In this document: positions 47,126 through 58,987 of the stretch, piece by piece
Layout of the letters: every line of letters starts with the position of its first letter
Numbering within the stretch: position 1 is the stretch's first letter
Origin: Filosporella fistucella
Taxonomy: Eukaryota > Ascomycota > Leotiomycetes > Helotiales
Assembly (NCBI GenBank): GCA_030077755.1
Contig: JAQJZZ010000014.1
Span: 2,356,001-2,420,000 of the forward strand
Reading direction: 5' to 3'
Length of the DNA: 64,000 nucleotides
The notes under the pieces: generated by a model
What the model was told of the DNA's origin: nothing
What the model saw: only the letters and a program-made list of their open reading frames with translations
Databases searched by the model: none
Translations under genes and position numbers: made by a program

Positions 47126-49127
47126 AAGCCGCTTGAGATGGAAGATTCTATTTGAAAATAGTCCTGGCTGAATCAGTACCTACAAATTGTAACTTTTGTC
47201 CGCTACTAAACTTTCATTCCTCAGATATTTCTTCATTTCTTAGCCCCGATCTACCCGCCGCCGCTCTGCAGTCCGATCATCATGCAATCCGCACTCTATC
47301 TAGCTTTTCTTTCATGCCCCTGCCCATCATCATCTTCATTCCCGTGATCTCATCATCATACTGCATCCCGGATCTCTTTCCTGTCTCCCCGGCGGTTTTA
47401 CCTCTCCTTTTTTTTCTGACGATCTTCAGCCCGGAGACCCTTCTTCTAGCTGCGAAGAAAACTACATCCATCCTAGTGCTCACCAAGGTATACTGGTTTG
47501 CGCAAAGTGATGGCGCAGGACAACCTCGAAAAGCAAAGGAAACAAGGTGCTTGTGGCAGCCAACCCTTCCTTTGTGGCTTTTACTCTATTTCACCGCTAT
47601 CCTTCTATAGTCTGTAGCTCCAAAACGGTACGGAGGCACACCAGTGAAGCAGAGCATGAGCACAAGCAAGGCCCACCCGATCCAATCGTTGCCGGCGATT
47701 AGATCGGATTAGATATCCAATTAGCTTCTTTGCATAATTTAAAGTTTAGAAAAGCAAATTATACAGCGTACGTGGCACAAGACCCCTAGTGTTTGGGCAT
47801 CCTTCTGCTTGACCGCTGTCCCGAACCGAAGACCCCGAATATGGGGACTGACTCGTGTCGAAAGAAACAAATAACGGCCGTACCATGGTTCATGGTCATA
47901 TCATGGGCGGAGCTTGGCTTGTCAAATAGACACCGTAGTACCATCATCATATCATGGGCTGAACCTTGGCCTGTGTTACAGCTACAGTAGCGTGGTTGTT
48001 TTGAGCCAAATAGGCTCGAGAGAGGCTCTCATATGGAATAAGGTTTGCGGGAGGCGATCTCGACGCTATTGAAAGTTAAGCCCAAGTTAAAGATCGGGGT
48101 TAGGTTATGATTATCAGGGTTTAGGAGATTGTCGGAAGTCCGATTTTGCATTGGATCTGGGACGGCAATGTCAACGGTTGTCCCCGGCCCGACGACGATC
48201 TCTTTTCGGTCAGAGATTGGGGCCAAGTGGAGTCCATCGTACATGAGATCTTGGTTACTGAGATGAGACCAGCATCTTGATCGCACCGAAATCAATGCGG
48301 AAGTTTGACTTTTGGATTTTCCACGATGCATCTCAATTACTTGCTTTAGTGCGAAGGTTAAAGATAAGTTTTGAGTTTGAAGTGTGGGATTCTGTGGGGA
48401 GGTCTCCCACAACGGGTGTTTAGTATATCCCAACGATTTTCAAGAAGATCATACGGGAGAACTGAGTATTCGTGAGAAGAATAGATATTAGGGTATATTC
48501 ATGGAAAAGTCTTGAATGGCAGACCGATTGGATGCTGGAAAATTATGTAAAAATTTCCCTTGCTGGATTCTCTGACTTCATACGCACCCTGTACAAGCTC
48601 AGCAGGATTTCGATCCTCATCATTTTCCATTGCTTTTTTTCGCTGGTCAAGATATTTAGTTCGTTTAGTACTTATCCATCCACTGCTGGCCAAGCTGGTC
48701 TTTACCTCCTGAGAGTCCCCTACAGGGTATTCCAAATCTACTTCCTTAGTGTTCTAGGCGCCTTCCGCTGTCTCTCAGGCTTCTCAGCCACATTCCTCCA
48801 CACCTTTTGCTCTGCATTATCTCACCCTTCCCTTCATCCATTGTTCGCTACGCCTCGAGGCTTTTCTTTTCGTATTTAAACCAGTCAGAAGTAAGCACTA
48901 CTCTATAGCAGATATGTGAGTTCAGCTTTGATAGTCCCTGAAAATCCTGAGGATCGAATTGTTCAGATATCGACTGGAGGCGATGGGAATGTTCCAGCAA
49001 TATTTTGATACAGGTCTCGTCATGCATGCTCATAAGGCGATAACAGTACATGTTTGTACTACTGTCATAAACAGCGGGTTGTACTCTAAAACGCGACATC
49101 TTACTTTGCCCGAGATACTCCTCGTGT
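47126..49127. other. intergenic with short uncertain frames
   Basis: Plus-strand frames at 47152-47610 and 48472-48879 are hydrophobic but have no family, and opposite-strand frames overlap them. A minus-strand stretch at 49099-48900 (SISEQFDPQDFQGLSKLN) reads protein-like and may belong with the relic just upstream. I cannot build a gene. Confidence 0.35.
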
Positions 49128-49635
49128 TCATGAGCCTAGCTCTCGATCTCTGTTCCAGATCAACAGGGCTGGCTTTTCAGCCCCTCCCGCGATCCCAACC
49201 TGACATCTCCTGAATATCAAAAAGCCACTGGATAACTGCAGAATGCAGTATTGTGACAAAGTGGCTAGGTAAAAGTCTAAAGTGCTGCCAAAAGATGCTA
49301 GATTGGCATCCATTGTGAGTGCGTCGCGGTTCATTTCGCTCTGAGGCCAAAAATGCACTTGTCGAAAATTGTGGAGGTGGGAAATTGGAGTGTGTGGAGA
49401 AACGGAAGGATCTTACTCGTTTTTGATTGGTGGCATTGAAGTCTGTAACTTTTGTTGCTGGAAAATATGATAGATCATATTGAGACTTCACCGCCGCCCT
49501 AAGGGGTCGCTCTTGGCTCAGCGTCCACTGTTCAACTGTGAATGAAGTCTGGCTTGTCACTGTACACAATTCACGAATCGCGATGTCATTAGCTTGTTGA
49601 GAGCTCCATATATTGTGAAGTGGTGGAGCCTCAAC
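49128..49635 (-). pseudogene. partial gene or relic of unknown family
   Basis: Two open stretches join across a good intron: 49635-49417, then donor GTAAGA and acceptor CTCAG, then 49340-49128. The join keeps phase 0 and gives about 144 residues, reading SSQQANDIAIREL, SQYDLSYFPATKVTDFNAT, SEMNRDALTMDANLASF and LLIWNRDRELGS. There is no ATG, and a stop closes the frame just upstream of 49635, so a first exon is missing or lost. I do not recognise the family. Confidence 0.35.
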
Positions 49636-52080
49636 TCAGTCTTTGCCCTCGGCCCTCGTTTAAGTCATGATCTTCGAGATGTCGCAGCTGTCACCACACC
49701 GGGGAAGTGAAAGAAACTGTTCCGCCCGCCCCTCCATCTCATAGTAGCCACCTTTCCGTGAGCTAATCTTTAAGGCGGTTGAGTGGGTCAAGCTTCATGC
49801 GAGACTTCGAAAAGAATTCGTCTGATGATGAGCATCATTTTGCTTTTTGAATGCTCGAACTGTCAAAGTGCATAGTCACACAAGAATTGCCATTCAATCC
49901 TTAACCTGGTTTCGACAGTACCCCTGGAGAAGAGTCTGTCTGCCTTGGATGGAAGAGAAAAACGAAGGGTCTGGTCTGTCACTCACGAGGAACTTGTGAA
50001 TTGCTTGTCTCACGGTTATGGCGGAAAGAAGCAAAGTGGGTCGGTCACTCCACGAAATTCTAGCCAGTCTACCCCGCGTTCTTGCACAAAAATAATTCAT
50101 CATGGCAGCGGGGTGCGGTGGTCATGGACCATCTGACGGCACTTATCTTGAAGCTATTCTAAATCCCGCCATGATTGAACCTTATACAGATATTCATACA
50201 GTAAATCGTCGCACTTGGCGGTGCCAAAATATCTAATTGTGGTCGATATCTGACAAATCGGAAGCCTCTTCAGCAAATCTCCCCTACGTCCAGGCATTCA
50301 CAAATACCCAATTTGGACAATCGGGTCCGGCTCGTGTCTCATACACATCTTGCGGCAGTTCTTGCTTTGCTACACACATGGGCTCCATATAGGACGCCGG
50401 TTTAGAACGCCTCTTCACATCCTGCAAAAAAGAAAAACAATTACGATTCAAATGGATGCCATCCAAAGTGCGCGATTCATGCATCTTCCATTCAACCAGG
50501 CTAGAGTAGCATTCGCAAGAAGGGAAGCGCCGCAAGCTTAGAAAAGTTTGAGTTTCCTAACCTTCTACGAGACTACGAATAGACGTTTGGGAGATTGCGC
50601 CTTGAGGCGTGGTTGCAGAATTCAGATCCTGCGGTTTGGCGGTGCCCAATAAGCGCGAACTAGGGCCCTTGTAAGTCATTGACGGTTGTTTCTTCAACGA
50701 CGGGCAACATTCTGGTTGTCAATATTATTGCTATCACAACTCGTGATGTTTTGTTGGTTCCAAGCTGGTTGAAGAGTTGGGAAAAGGCACTGGTAAGTTA
50801 GTTGATCACAAAAGTCCAAACATGTGACTGTCAATGCATGTTGCAAAAGGAAAGTGACAATAGCTTTCCCGACCCGAGCAGCTGGTTCGCGAAAAGACTC
50901 TCTTCGTTGGACCTAAGTATTAGGATTCGACGCATATTGATACGAAAGAGAACGCCCGGCGGCCAACATACGGAAAGATTCTGTCGTATACCGCGGTTCA
51001 TTTGCCGCCGTTGAAGAAGCTCCTCGGTGATTTCCAACGTTTTGTGACAACATGCAGTATGCCATGCATCAAGAGATTCGTCGGCAGAGCGGGAGAGAAT
51101 ATGTACATTCGATCAGCATCTCAAATCCTCAAGTTGGGAATCTCAATACACCCATATTTTTAATTCAGGAGATTGTGGCGTGGAAAGGAACTTTGCGAGA
51201 ACACCAGGGCCGGGTTGTCCAAGATACAACCACAATCCAACCATTTGTTGCGGCTCACCCCCTCAACAGACGTAGACTTCCACAACACCGGGGGAAGCAG
51301 CTCGCAAAGCTCCAGTCCAAATCCATCTCTTTTCCACAACTGTCATATATGCTGCAGATCCATATCAGAACCATGGATCTCAATCAAGCCCCCTTCGATA
51401 AGGTAGGGTATGGACGCTAGACATGTTTCTGAATCTCGGGCCATTTTTTTACCACCACTATTTTGGCTTTGAGTCGATCTTAATTCTAACTAACCCGCTA
51501 GCTGCGCAGGTCAAGACTCGTACTAAAAGTGGCTTTTAGTATGATGTATTCTCCATTAGACTTCTACTAGCCACCTAGGTAATGGTACTACCTGGAACCT
51601 TCCTGACCAGTCCAAATTATCCTTGCACAGCTAGATGATGAATCGAATTTACTGGCACTTCGAGGCTTAGGGGACTCAGGGATGGTCTGGGAGCTGATCC
51701 AGTGCAGAGGCTTGTCTGTAATCAGAATCAACGTGTATTTCATTCCCCATTATCTGGTCGAAGTATATATGCGTTGGCTTAACCCAACATCATTTGGTCC
51801 ATTGGCCCACCGACTCATACGTCCGTATCTACAGTCTACATACACTGGTTACTTTCCGCACTTCAAGCTTCTTCATCAAATATCTTTGAAGGGTCCTTGT
51901 TTTCTGCTCGACAACCCGTTGTTTGATTAAGTTCTTACACTTCGATACCAATACAAACTTTCCAATCCTCAGATCACGGTATATCGTCACCGAATATTTG
52001 GATTTTCGTCGCCTTTAAGTTCCTCGCCTTCAATAGTAGTCGTCAACGTTCACACACAGTTCCTGGATATTTACAACATT
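49636..52080. other. gene-poor region with possible terminal exon
   Basis: On the minus strand a textbook acceptor (TTTTTTGCAG at 50431-50422) opens a frame 50421-50284 reading DVKRRSKPASYMEPMCVAK to NWVFVNAWT and stop, which could be a last exon. No upstream exon can be joined with confidence. A plus-strand frame at 51052-51420 is open for 122 codons but has no recognisable content. The last few hundred bases are the promoter of the Myb-like gene. Confidence 0.3.
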
Positions 52081-53326
52081 ATGGATCGCCTCATTATCCA
52101 CGACGAACGCGCAAACATGAACAACACATCAGGAAGGGACAACCCAATGTCTCTCACCACCATGCTGAACGATAATCAAGGAGCCTCGAATTCAGTCGAA
52201 ACCGTTCGGAGCAACTCTCCGGAAGCATTGCAGTCCATGGAGCGTCTAATAATTCGTGAAAGGCTCCCATCAATGGAGACAGATCGATCCTCGATTTACT
52301 ACTCGTCACCACCCGCGACTCCAACATTTCAAGATGACAGAAGGTACAGTTCCGTATCTTTGGCGTCTACAACATCTGGTCAATCAACACCAAGTCTACT
52401 GCCGCCTTGTCAATCACTGCCTGGATACTTTGCTTGTGACTATCGCCTATCTGCGCCTTCCTCTCGAAATTCCACTCCTCCATACGAGGATCCAAGTCCA
52501 CAATATGAGAGCCGACTTCACTCGTCATCTCAGAGACTTCCTTTCCGCGCTCATCCATTGCCGTCTCACTCGCCAGGCAGAGATCGCCGATCAACCCGAT
52601 CACCTTCCTCCAACGTATCATCCAACTACCCACTATCTACTCCAGTTGCACGAGGACGCACTCGCGAGTATCACGGGCGGGCAATCAAGCCTCGTGCCAA
52701 CTCACCTCACAACAACAAGAAGTATACCGATGAGCAAGTCCACCGCATCCGATATGAAAAAGTAGATCTCAACAGAACCTATCAATACATCCATGAGCAT
52801 TGGAGCACGTGGTTTCCTGCCCCAGAAGAGAAACGCAAGACTCCTGCTTGCATCAATAGCAGAATCTACAGGAACAACTACCTCCCTGTCTTGGATGCTG
52901 CTGGCAACATTGTCGTCGGCAAGGATGGAAAGGTTGTGATGAGATCCCACAAAGTGAGGGGTCGCAACACACCTGAGGGCAAAGATCTTCCTTTCACTTT
53001 GGTTGAGATGCATCCAGTATTGTGCCTTATCTATCCTTGGGTGCTACCCGAACACAAGATGGCAGCTCAAAGTATCATCGATGAAGTAAACTCTGGTAGA
53101 CCTCACACCAGTAAGTCATCTCTCTACTGCATCTATTCCGTGAATATGACTAACCACCAATACAGAGAAATTGAAAATCATTGCTGCCATGATCAAACTG
53201 GATCTAGAAGAAGTTGGAAAGATGGCTGCTCGTCGTATGAGCACCTCCTTACCAGTTACGCCATACCAAGCACCACCACGCCTTCAACATACACAACACA
53301 TGTATAATGAACAAAGCCGCTTGTGA
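52081..53326 (+). CDS. Myb/SANT-like DNA-binding domain protein
   Basis: Two exons (52081-53110 and 53166-53326) give 396 residues. The first 210 are low-complexity, rich in Ser, Pro and Arg. The core, KYTDEQVHRIRYEKVDLNR followed by INSRIYRNNYLPVLD, resembles the fungal Myb/SANT-like three-helix domain found in many short transcription-factor-like proteins. The C-terminus after splicing reads LKIIAAMIKLDLEEVGKMAARRMS, a helical tail. The 55-nt intron (donor GTAAGT, acceptor ACAG) can be read through without meeting an early stop, which would give a false C-terminus; the spliced version is preferred. A regulatory role is inferred only from the domain. Confidence 0.75.
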
Positions 53327-55185
53327 TTTTGAGATGGTCATTATGAGATGAAGATGGAGAGGTTGTCTGATAAAAATCCAAGGTTTACTGTACATGTTCC
53401 TCACGTTTCGCTACATCGAAAAATAGGTTTTTATGCCTGTATGTCCATAATGGGTCTTTAGCGTTTGTTACCTTCGTGCTTTTAGGTACATTATGAGGGC
53501 AAAATAATGGGTCGGCGATTGATTAGCGTTTTCATAATTATATGAATTCAGTCTGCATTTTCGAACGATTCTGGGTCTATATCACGCGTGCTTGAGAAGA
53601 AGATGCGAATGGATAATGAGAAGAAGAAAATGTATTAGATACTTGATTGAGGGTGCTAAAAGTGTGTAAAATAATATCAGTACAAAACTGAGAGCCAATT
53701 CAAGATACAACTACTGCTCTCCAAACTTCGAATATTCCCAGAATCCTCCCCTCAGCATACAAAATCCACAACCATCCCCAACCAGATAGAAACGCAATAC
53801 CTCCCCATCTGAACACGAGGAATCTTCAACCATTCCACTTGACCACCTGCCTCACGCCACCTTCCGCCCCAAGCTTCTAACGGCGCCACGGCTTAGGGCA
53901 GTTCCCGAACCCAACCCCACCGTCTCAGCGCATAGCACGATCCGTCCACCTCGCATGGACCAACCAGCGCAAAGCCAAAAGGAAAAAGCCGAGAAAGGCG
54001 CCTTGTAGGAAAGAGACAAAAAAGCAAAGGAATGGGGAACAGGAGGGCAATACTGCGTAGAGAAGTTGGAAATTTTTAAGGGAAAGAAGGGTGAGAGAGA
54101 TAATTTAGAGTTTGATGGATAGAGTGATGAAATCATAGAAATTGTGGTTGAAACGGTAGATAAAGAGAAGATGATGAAATGGCGGCCTCTTTGTGTATCG
54201 TTGCACGGGATGGATGGACGAGATTTGGATCATGATGTAAATGTGAGTGTCGTACAGAGTTGGAATAATGCTGAGTCATTGCTGATGAAGATGAGGAATT
54301 GCAAGGCTTATTCAGTTTCAAGAATATAAACCAATTGGTATCTCATAAACACAGATGGCCAATACATCTTTCCCCCTCATATCCCATCTGATGACCAAAC
54401 CGAACTTGCCAAGAAACAACCTCGAAAAGCAAAATACGACCGAAACGCGGCACCCGCACACGGCGAATTCGGGGGACCGGAAATCCTCTACCCCGTATAC
54501 GCCTCTGCAGCCCTGATCCGAAAAATCCAAGCATATCGGGCCCACAGACCGGGATTTCGAAATTTGACCGCTTTCGATTTGGAATTCTTTGGGGATTTAG
54601 AGTTCAGATCTCGGGATTTGAGATCTCGGCATAGATGCCGATTCCGAGGAGAGGAGGGAGCCGTGCCGTGCATTGTTCAGGAGCAGAACAAGGGGATGAA
54701 AACTTGGCAGTGGACATGTGTGCTGCTAGTGGGAGATAGTTAGATGGATAGTGAGACGGGATGCATAGGGACAGGAGCCGGTGTGAATTGAATGGGGAAA
54801 GTTCCTTTGTTAGCTGTGATGTGTGGAGGCCTGAAGTGGAAGAGTGGCCTGAGGGAAGGTTTGCTCCGAGGTGACGGGCCGACGACAGCTGTGGTGCTGA
54901 CAGCTTGTGGCAGCGGAAGAGGAGACGGTGCTAGAGATTTCCTTGGCCGTTGCAGGTTGGCCGTGGTTGCGTTTGCTGGTGAAGCTAGAGGATGAAAATC
55001 CTGGTCAGGAGGTTTTGGCACAGTTGTGCGAAGGTTGTTGGCATGAGCTGTGTTGTGTATAATGGGTACAGCAACGAGGTACCGGTGCAATGGTTGCGAA
55101 CGTTGCTTTTCAGAATTTCAGCCAGCTTCGCAGACATATTCGTTGGGATTGGGGTCGAGGTTAAGCATGATCATCAGAGCGGCAG
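53327..55185. other. intergenic, one weak exon-like frame
   Basis: After the Myb-like gene the DNA is AT-rich, then AC-rich. From about 53784 a plus-strand frame after an ATAG site reads SEHEESSTIPLDHLPHATF and continues to TAG near 54008. A second frame is open over part of it, so composition rather than selection may explain both. The GC-rich stretch 54400-55000 shows no family. Confidence 0.3.
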
Positions 55186-55189
55186 TTCT

Positions 55190-55830
55190 CTGAGACTGTT
55201 TGAGCGACCCAAGGGAGCGGTTGAAAACAGTGGGCGGCAATGCTATGCAAATTGTTGTGTTGGGGATGAAATTGGGCATGATCATGAGCGCGAGGACGGC
55301 ATATATTTATCAGGTACTGACCAGACAGACTGGAAGGAGAGTGAGCGGTTATGCTGTGCGCTCCTGTGTGATGAAGATAAGGACACCATTGCAGCGCGAG
55401 TACTGCGGAGAACGCGACGCCTTCGTGACCCAGTAAGCTGGTAAGAATTGGTCGGTCATGCTGTGCACTTTCGTGTGATGAAGATAAGGATGCTGTTGAT
55501 CAGTGATACTACTCTATTGCTGACAATACTCCGCCTTGTTGTCCCGGTAAACTGGTAAGAAGTACTCGGTGATGCTGTGCACTCTTTTGAAGGAATCCGA
55601 TTGAACAAAAGAACGAGCGTTGCAGATATCTAGACTGATCGGTGATCCGGTAGAGTGGTTGGGGCTATTGGGCGGTTATGCACTCCTGTGTTGGGAATAT
55701 TGATCACAAGGTAGGAAACGACAGAGAAAACGACCAGTCTTGGGGGATACAGTAGTCAGAGGCAAAGATTGGTCATATCATGCACTCTTGGTGTTGGAAC
55801 GACGGAGGTGTTTGATCATGATATTGTGAG
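55190..55830. repeat. degenerate tandem array, ~108-bp period, six copies
   Basis: The block GGTYATGCTGTGCACTCYTGTG recurs with anchors near 55240, 55351, 55458, 55572, 55677 and 55779 (steps 111, 107, 114, 105, 102 bp). GATGAAGATAAGGA follows it in copies two and three. A CCGGTAAACTGGTAAGAA-like block precedes several copies. The array ends about 80 bp beyond the 3' end of the siderophore transporter gene. Confidence 0.8.
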
Positions 55831-55911
55831 AAATCGTTGCACGACGGGCAGAGGAGAACGAAAAGATATCGTATTGAAGAGAAATGGTTCTGATTCTGCC
55901 GGAAGAGGCCC

Positions 55912-58058
55912 TCATTGAACAGGGTTTGTAACATCGCCGCTGGCTCTTTTCTTCATCATCGGCCATTGTAACCAACTTCCCAATCTCTTCCTCGGCGTCG
56001 CATCGTGGGAAGCTCGAGAATCTCCTCGAACAATCCCGAACTCCCTGCCATCCACGTCCTCGGTATCCTCACCACTGCTCTCAATATTTCCACCAATGAC
56101 TCTCCCTTTCACACCTTGCTCTTTCTTGTCAAGCCTGTAATTTCTCATCAGAAAGCTCAGAGGGATAATGGGTACAGCCACACAGATCGCAATGATCAGT
56201 AGAATTCGCATCGTCTCTTGGTATGCTCTATTGATAGCGGCTCGTTCTGGTGTGCCCATAGCATAGGCTTTCGCAATATTAATATCATTGTATATGGCGG
56301 TGGCATTCTCTCGAGCGGGAAGAGGGAGGTATTCTTCCAGTTTGGACGGGATGTTGCGACTCCAAACAGCACCTGATATCGCACTCCCTACCGCACCTCC
56401 AATTTCGAGGGTTGTGAGGAAAACTGCCGTGGCAACAGCAACGTGTTGGTGATCAGTAGAAGCCTGAACTCCAAGTTGTGCTGGGACGTTCAACATCCCA
56501 CCGCCAATGCCTACAGCAATTTGACTTCCAACAATAGAGCCAAGTGCCACCCCTTGATTTCGGTATCGAATCATGAGACCAATACCCATGATGTATATCA
56601 GCGCACCTATACATATAAATGGTTTGTAAACGTGCGTGTATTTGATGACGAATGAGATGGCAATGGATGCGACGGTGGAGGTGAAGGAAAATGTTTGTGT
56701 GATGTGGCCGGCAGCTGTGACTGATTCATTTTGTACCACTAGTAGATATGAATAGAAATAAGGTTGGACCGAGAGGTAATATGCCACTAAAATTGTAAGC
56801 TGTAGAAGAAAAACCTACAGGTAGATAACATACTAAAGTAGAAGAACCCTAATGCACAACCGGCGCAGAAGGTACGAGATTTGAGCAAGTATAGGGGTAT
56901 TAGGGGTCGCGGCGCAAGCCTTTTGCTTGCTTCCCAAAGAGGAAAGGCAATAAGACACAGGAAACCGAGAACAATCATCACGATGATACTGGGCGTCCTC
57001 CATCCATTCGTGGCTCTTGTCGCGATTGTGAGTGGTATAAGGATGAGAGCAAATGCAGTTGACAACAGTATGATCCCCCCAAGATCGAGCTCATGCCATA
57101 TATTCTTCAAGACCTGCAGAGGTCGAAGACCAGACCAAAGTGAAGTTGCCGTCAAACCAAGTTTTCTTGCCTTTCGGTTATTGAGAAATAAAGTCAGTGC
57201 CAGGGGTAGGAACATTGCGGGCAAGATGATTGTCCACATGCCGTACCCCCATCTCCAAGTGGTAGTTCCTAGAATAGCATTGCCGATTATGGATCCTATC
57301 CAAACCGTAATAAGAAATGGAATATCTGGGAGACTTGACCACAAAGCCCGATTAAGAAGGTTGCTAGTGTCTGCGATGAAGATCTGTTGGAGGATTTGGA
57401 GTCCAGCACTACCTGCGGAATAGAATATCTGAGCAGCAGCGTATGTTTGAACATTTGACGATGTTGCCATTTGAATATATCCGAGTATGTAAAGAAGAAC
57501 TGCAAAAGAGAAAGATTCCAGTCGACCGAAGACATCCGCAACCTTGGCCATGGGCGGTTTGATGACAGCTTCTGAAGTCAGCTCCTGGTCGAAGAGACAA
57601 TTGTATGCTTACCATTTACCACACCCTGAACCACGTAGACGGTTGAGATCAAAGAATGAGACTTGAAAGAACTTGTGGCAAAAACGCTCAAAGATTGGAC
57701 AACTTGTCCTTCAAGTGAGGTAGTGAATGCCATCAGAAATATACTGCAAGAAAGTCAGTGAAATTGAGATTCAGATATTTTCTATGTGAACTTGCCTAAG
57801 ATACGCTGTTATCAAACCCCATTTCGTCCATGCCATAGAGACAGCTTCGATGTTTTGCACTCCAGCCTGTGGTTTCTCCGTTGCCATGCTCGAACTGTCT
57901 AATGAACTCGCATCTGCATCACGATTTTGATGGCCTTTGGGGACAGGATCATGCGAATCGCCGTTAGATCCAGACCCCATTGCATTTCCCTTCTCATCTC
58001 GATTTCTATCAAGTGTGCCTAGAGGGATATCCTCAGATTTAAGATTGGGTAATGACAT
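55912..58058 (-). CDS. siderophore-iron transporter (SIT/ARN family MFS)
   Basis: Four exons (58058-57796, 57743-57613, 57568-56834, 56786-55912) sum to 667 residues. A polar cytosolic N-terminus of about 75 residues precedes 14 predicted membrane spans. Family marks are SLEGQVVQSLSVFATSSF, VIKPPMAKVADVFGRLESF, FYFMAYYLSVQPYFYSYLLV and the loop GGGMLNVPAQLGVQAS. These proton symporters import ferric siderophores. Intron 1 is GC-AG (AG|GCAAGT, acceptor TTGCAG). At intron 2 the acceptors CAG and AAG lie in tandem, and the second gives the family-like VNAVIKPP. Four GATA cores lie upstream, one of them the SreA-type ATCAGATAA at 58629-58621 on the coding strand, so repression by iron is likely. 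Confidence 0.93.
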
Positions 58059-58987
58059 CGATTGACAGTGACACTATATCCGAGGTTCGATATCAACTAG
58101 ATGCTCGGTGCCCCCTTCGGTAATGAGAAAACAGTATAATGGGGACGAGAAGAGGAATTAAGAAATGTATGAAGAGCTGCAGGAGAAATTAACCTAGATA
58201 CGGCCTTGTATAGTTAGGATCATCATGGCATCCGACTGCGGAGAAGAAACAGGCCATTTGGTGAAGAACCTATCATTTAAGACGACGTATGTTCTTGGTC
58301 CTTGGTATGACGGCAGTGCGCGTAAAGCGGTAGCAATGTCGATCCCTCGTGGCATATTGAGTCACTAGAAAACTCTCAACTATCGAGGGAACTCAACGAT
58401 TGGGAGGATCCGAAGGCTTTAAGTCAGATATTCGGCCACGACTGAGCTACCATGGAAAGAATATGTTTCAGAACAGTGGCAAAGGGATCAAGATGGGCTT
58501 TGCGAGAGGAAAATTATCAGCAGTTGAAGATTGGTTTAGGTTCCATCTAAAGCAGGAAGGCGTGCCAGTCGGGAAAGCTTAAGTCGTCTGATTATCTAAT
58601 CAATCTGAAAGGGTTCCATCTTATCTGATCCATTGCATATTTCTCGATCCGCGTTTCCTTCGCGTTGCTGGTATGCCACTTGGTAAAGTTCGTTACTGAT
58701 CTGAGTATATCCTCTCGGAATTTCTTGATCATGAGTCTGCAGCGTAAAATGGATCGCAAGCCAGGTATTCAGCTCAATTGAATAGAATGTGACCGGTGAA
58801 TGATCTAACTATGACGACGCGGTCCCCGAAAATCATCTTCCGCTACCGACCGTATATCGCGACGCATTCTTAGTTGCCAGCGTTGAGTATACTTCCTCGT
58901 ACACTCTCCTTCACCGTGCAGGCTTTCTGTAAAGCTGCAGGTATTCAATTTCATTCTTTGCCCAGACGTTTTCACTCTACCGTCACT
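58059..58987. promoter_or_regulatory. divergent upstream region with GATA sites
   Basis: Lies between the siderophore transporter (minus) and the pRiA4b-like gene (plus). GATA cores occur at 58270-58275 (TGATAG, minus), 58380-58385 (CGATAG, minus), 58593-58598 (AGATAA, minus) and 58621-58629 (ATCAGATAA, minus). No gene is seen inside. Confidence 0.55.
58621..58629 (-). promoter_or_regulatory. SreA/Sre1-type GATA element ATCWGATAA
   Basis: ATCAGATAA matches the ATCWGATAA motif of the fungal iron-responsive GATA repressors (SreA, SRE, Urbs1). It lies 563 bp upstream of the siderophore transporter start, and a near match (ATTAGATAA, 58600-58592) is about 20 bp away. Confidence 0.6.

Noticed and set aside
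47152..47610. Membrane protein of 152 residues
   Set aside because: Hydrophobicity comes from a T/C-rich strand; the opposite strand is also open and no family or intron support exists.
53111..53307. Unspliced reading-through C-terminus of the Myb-like protein
   Set aside because: A GTAAGT...ACAG intron is present, and splicing yields a regular helical tail in another frame.
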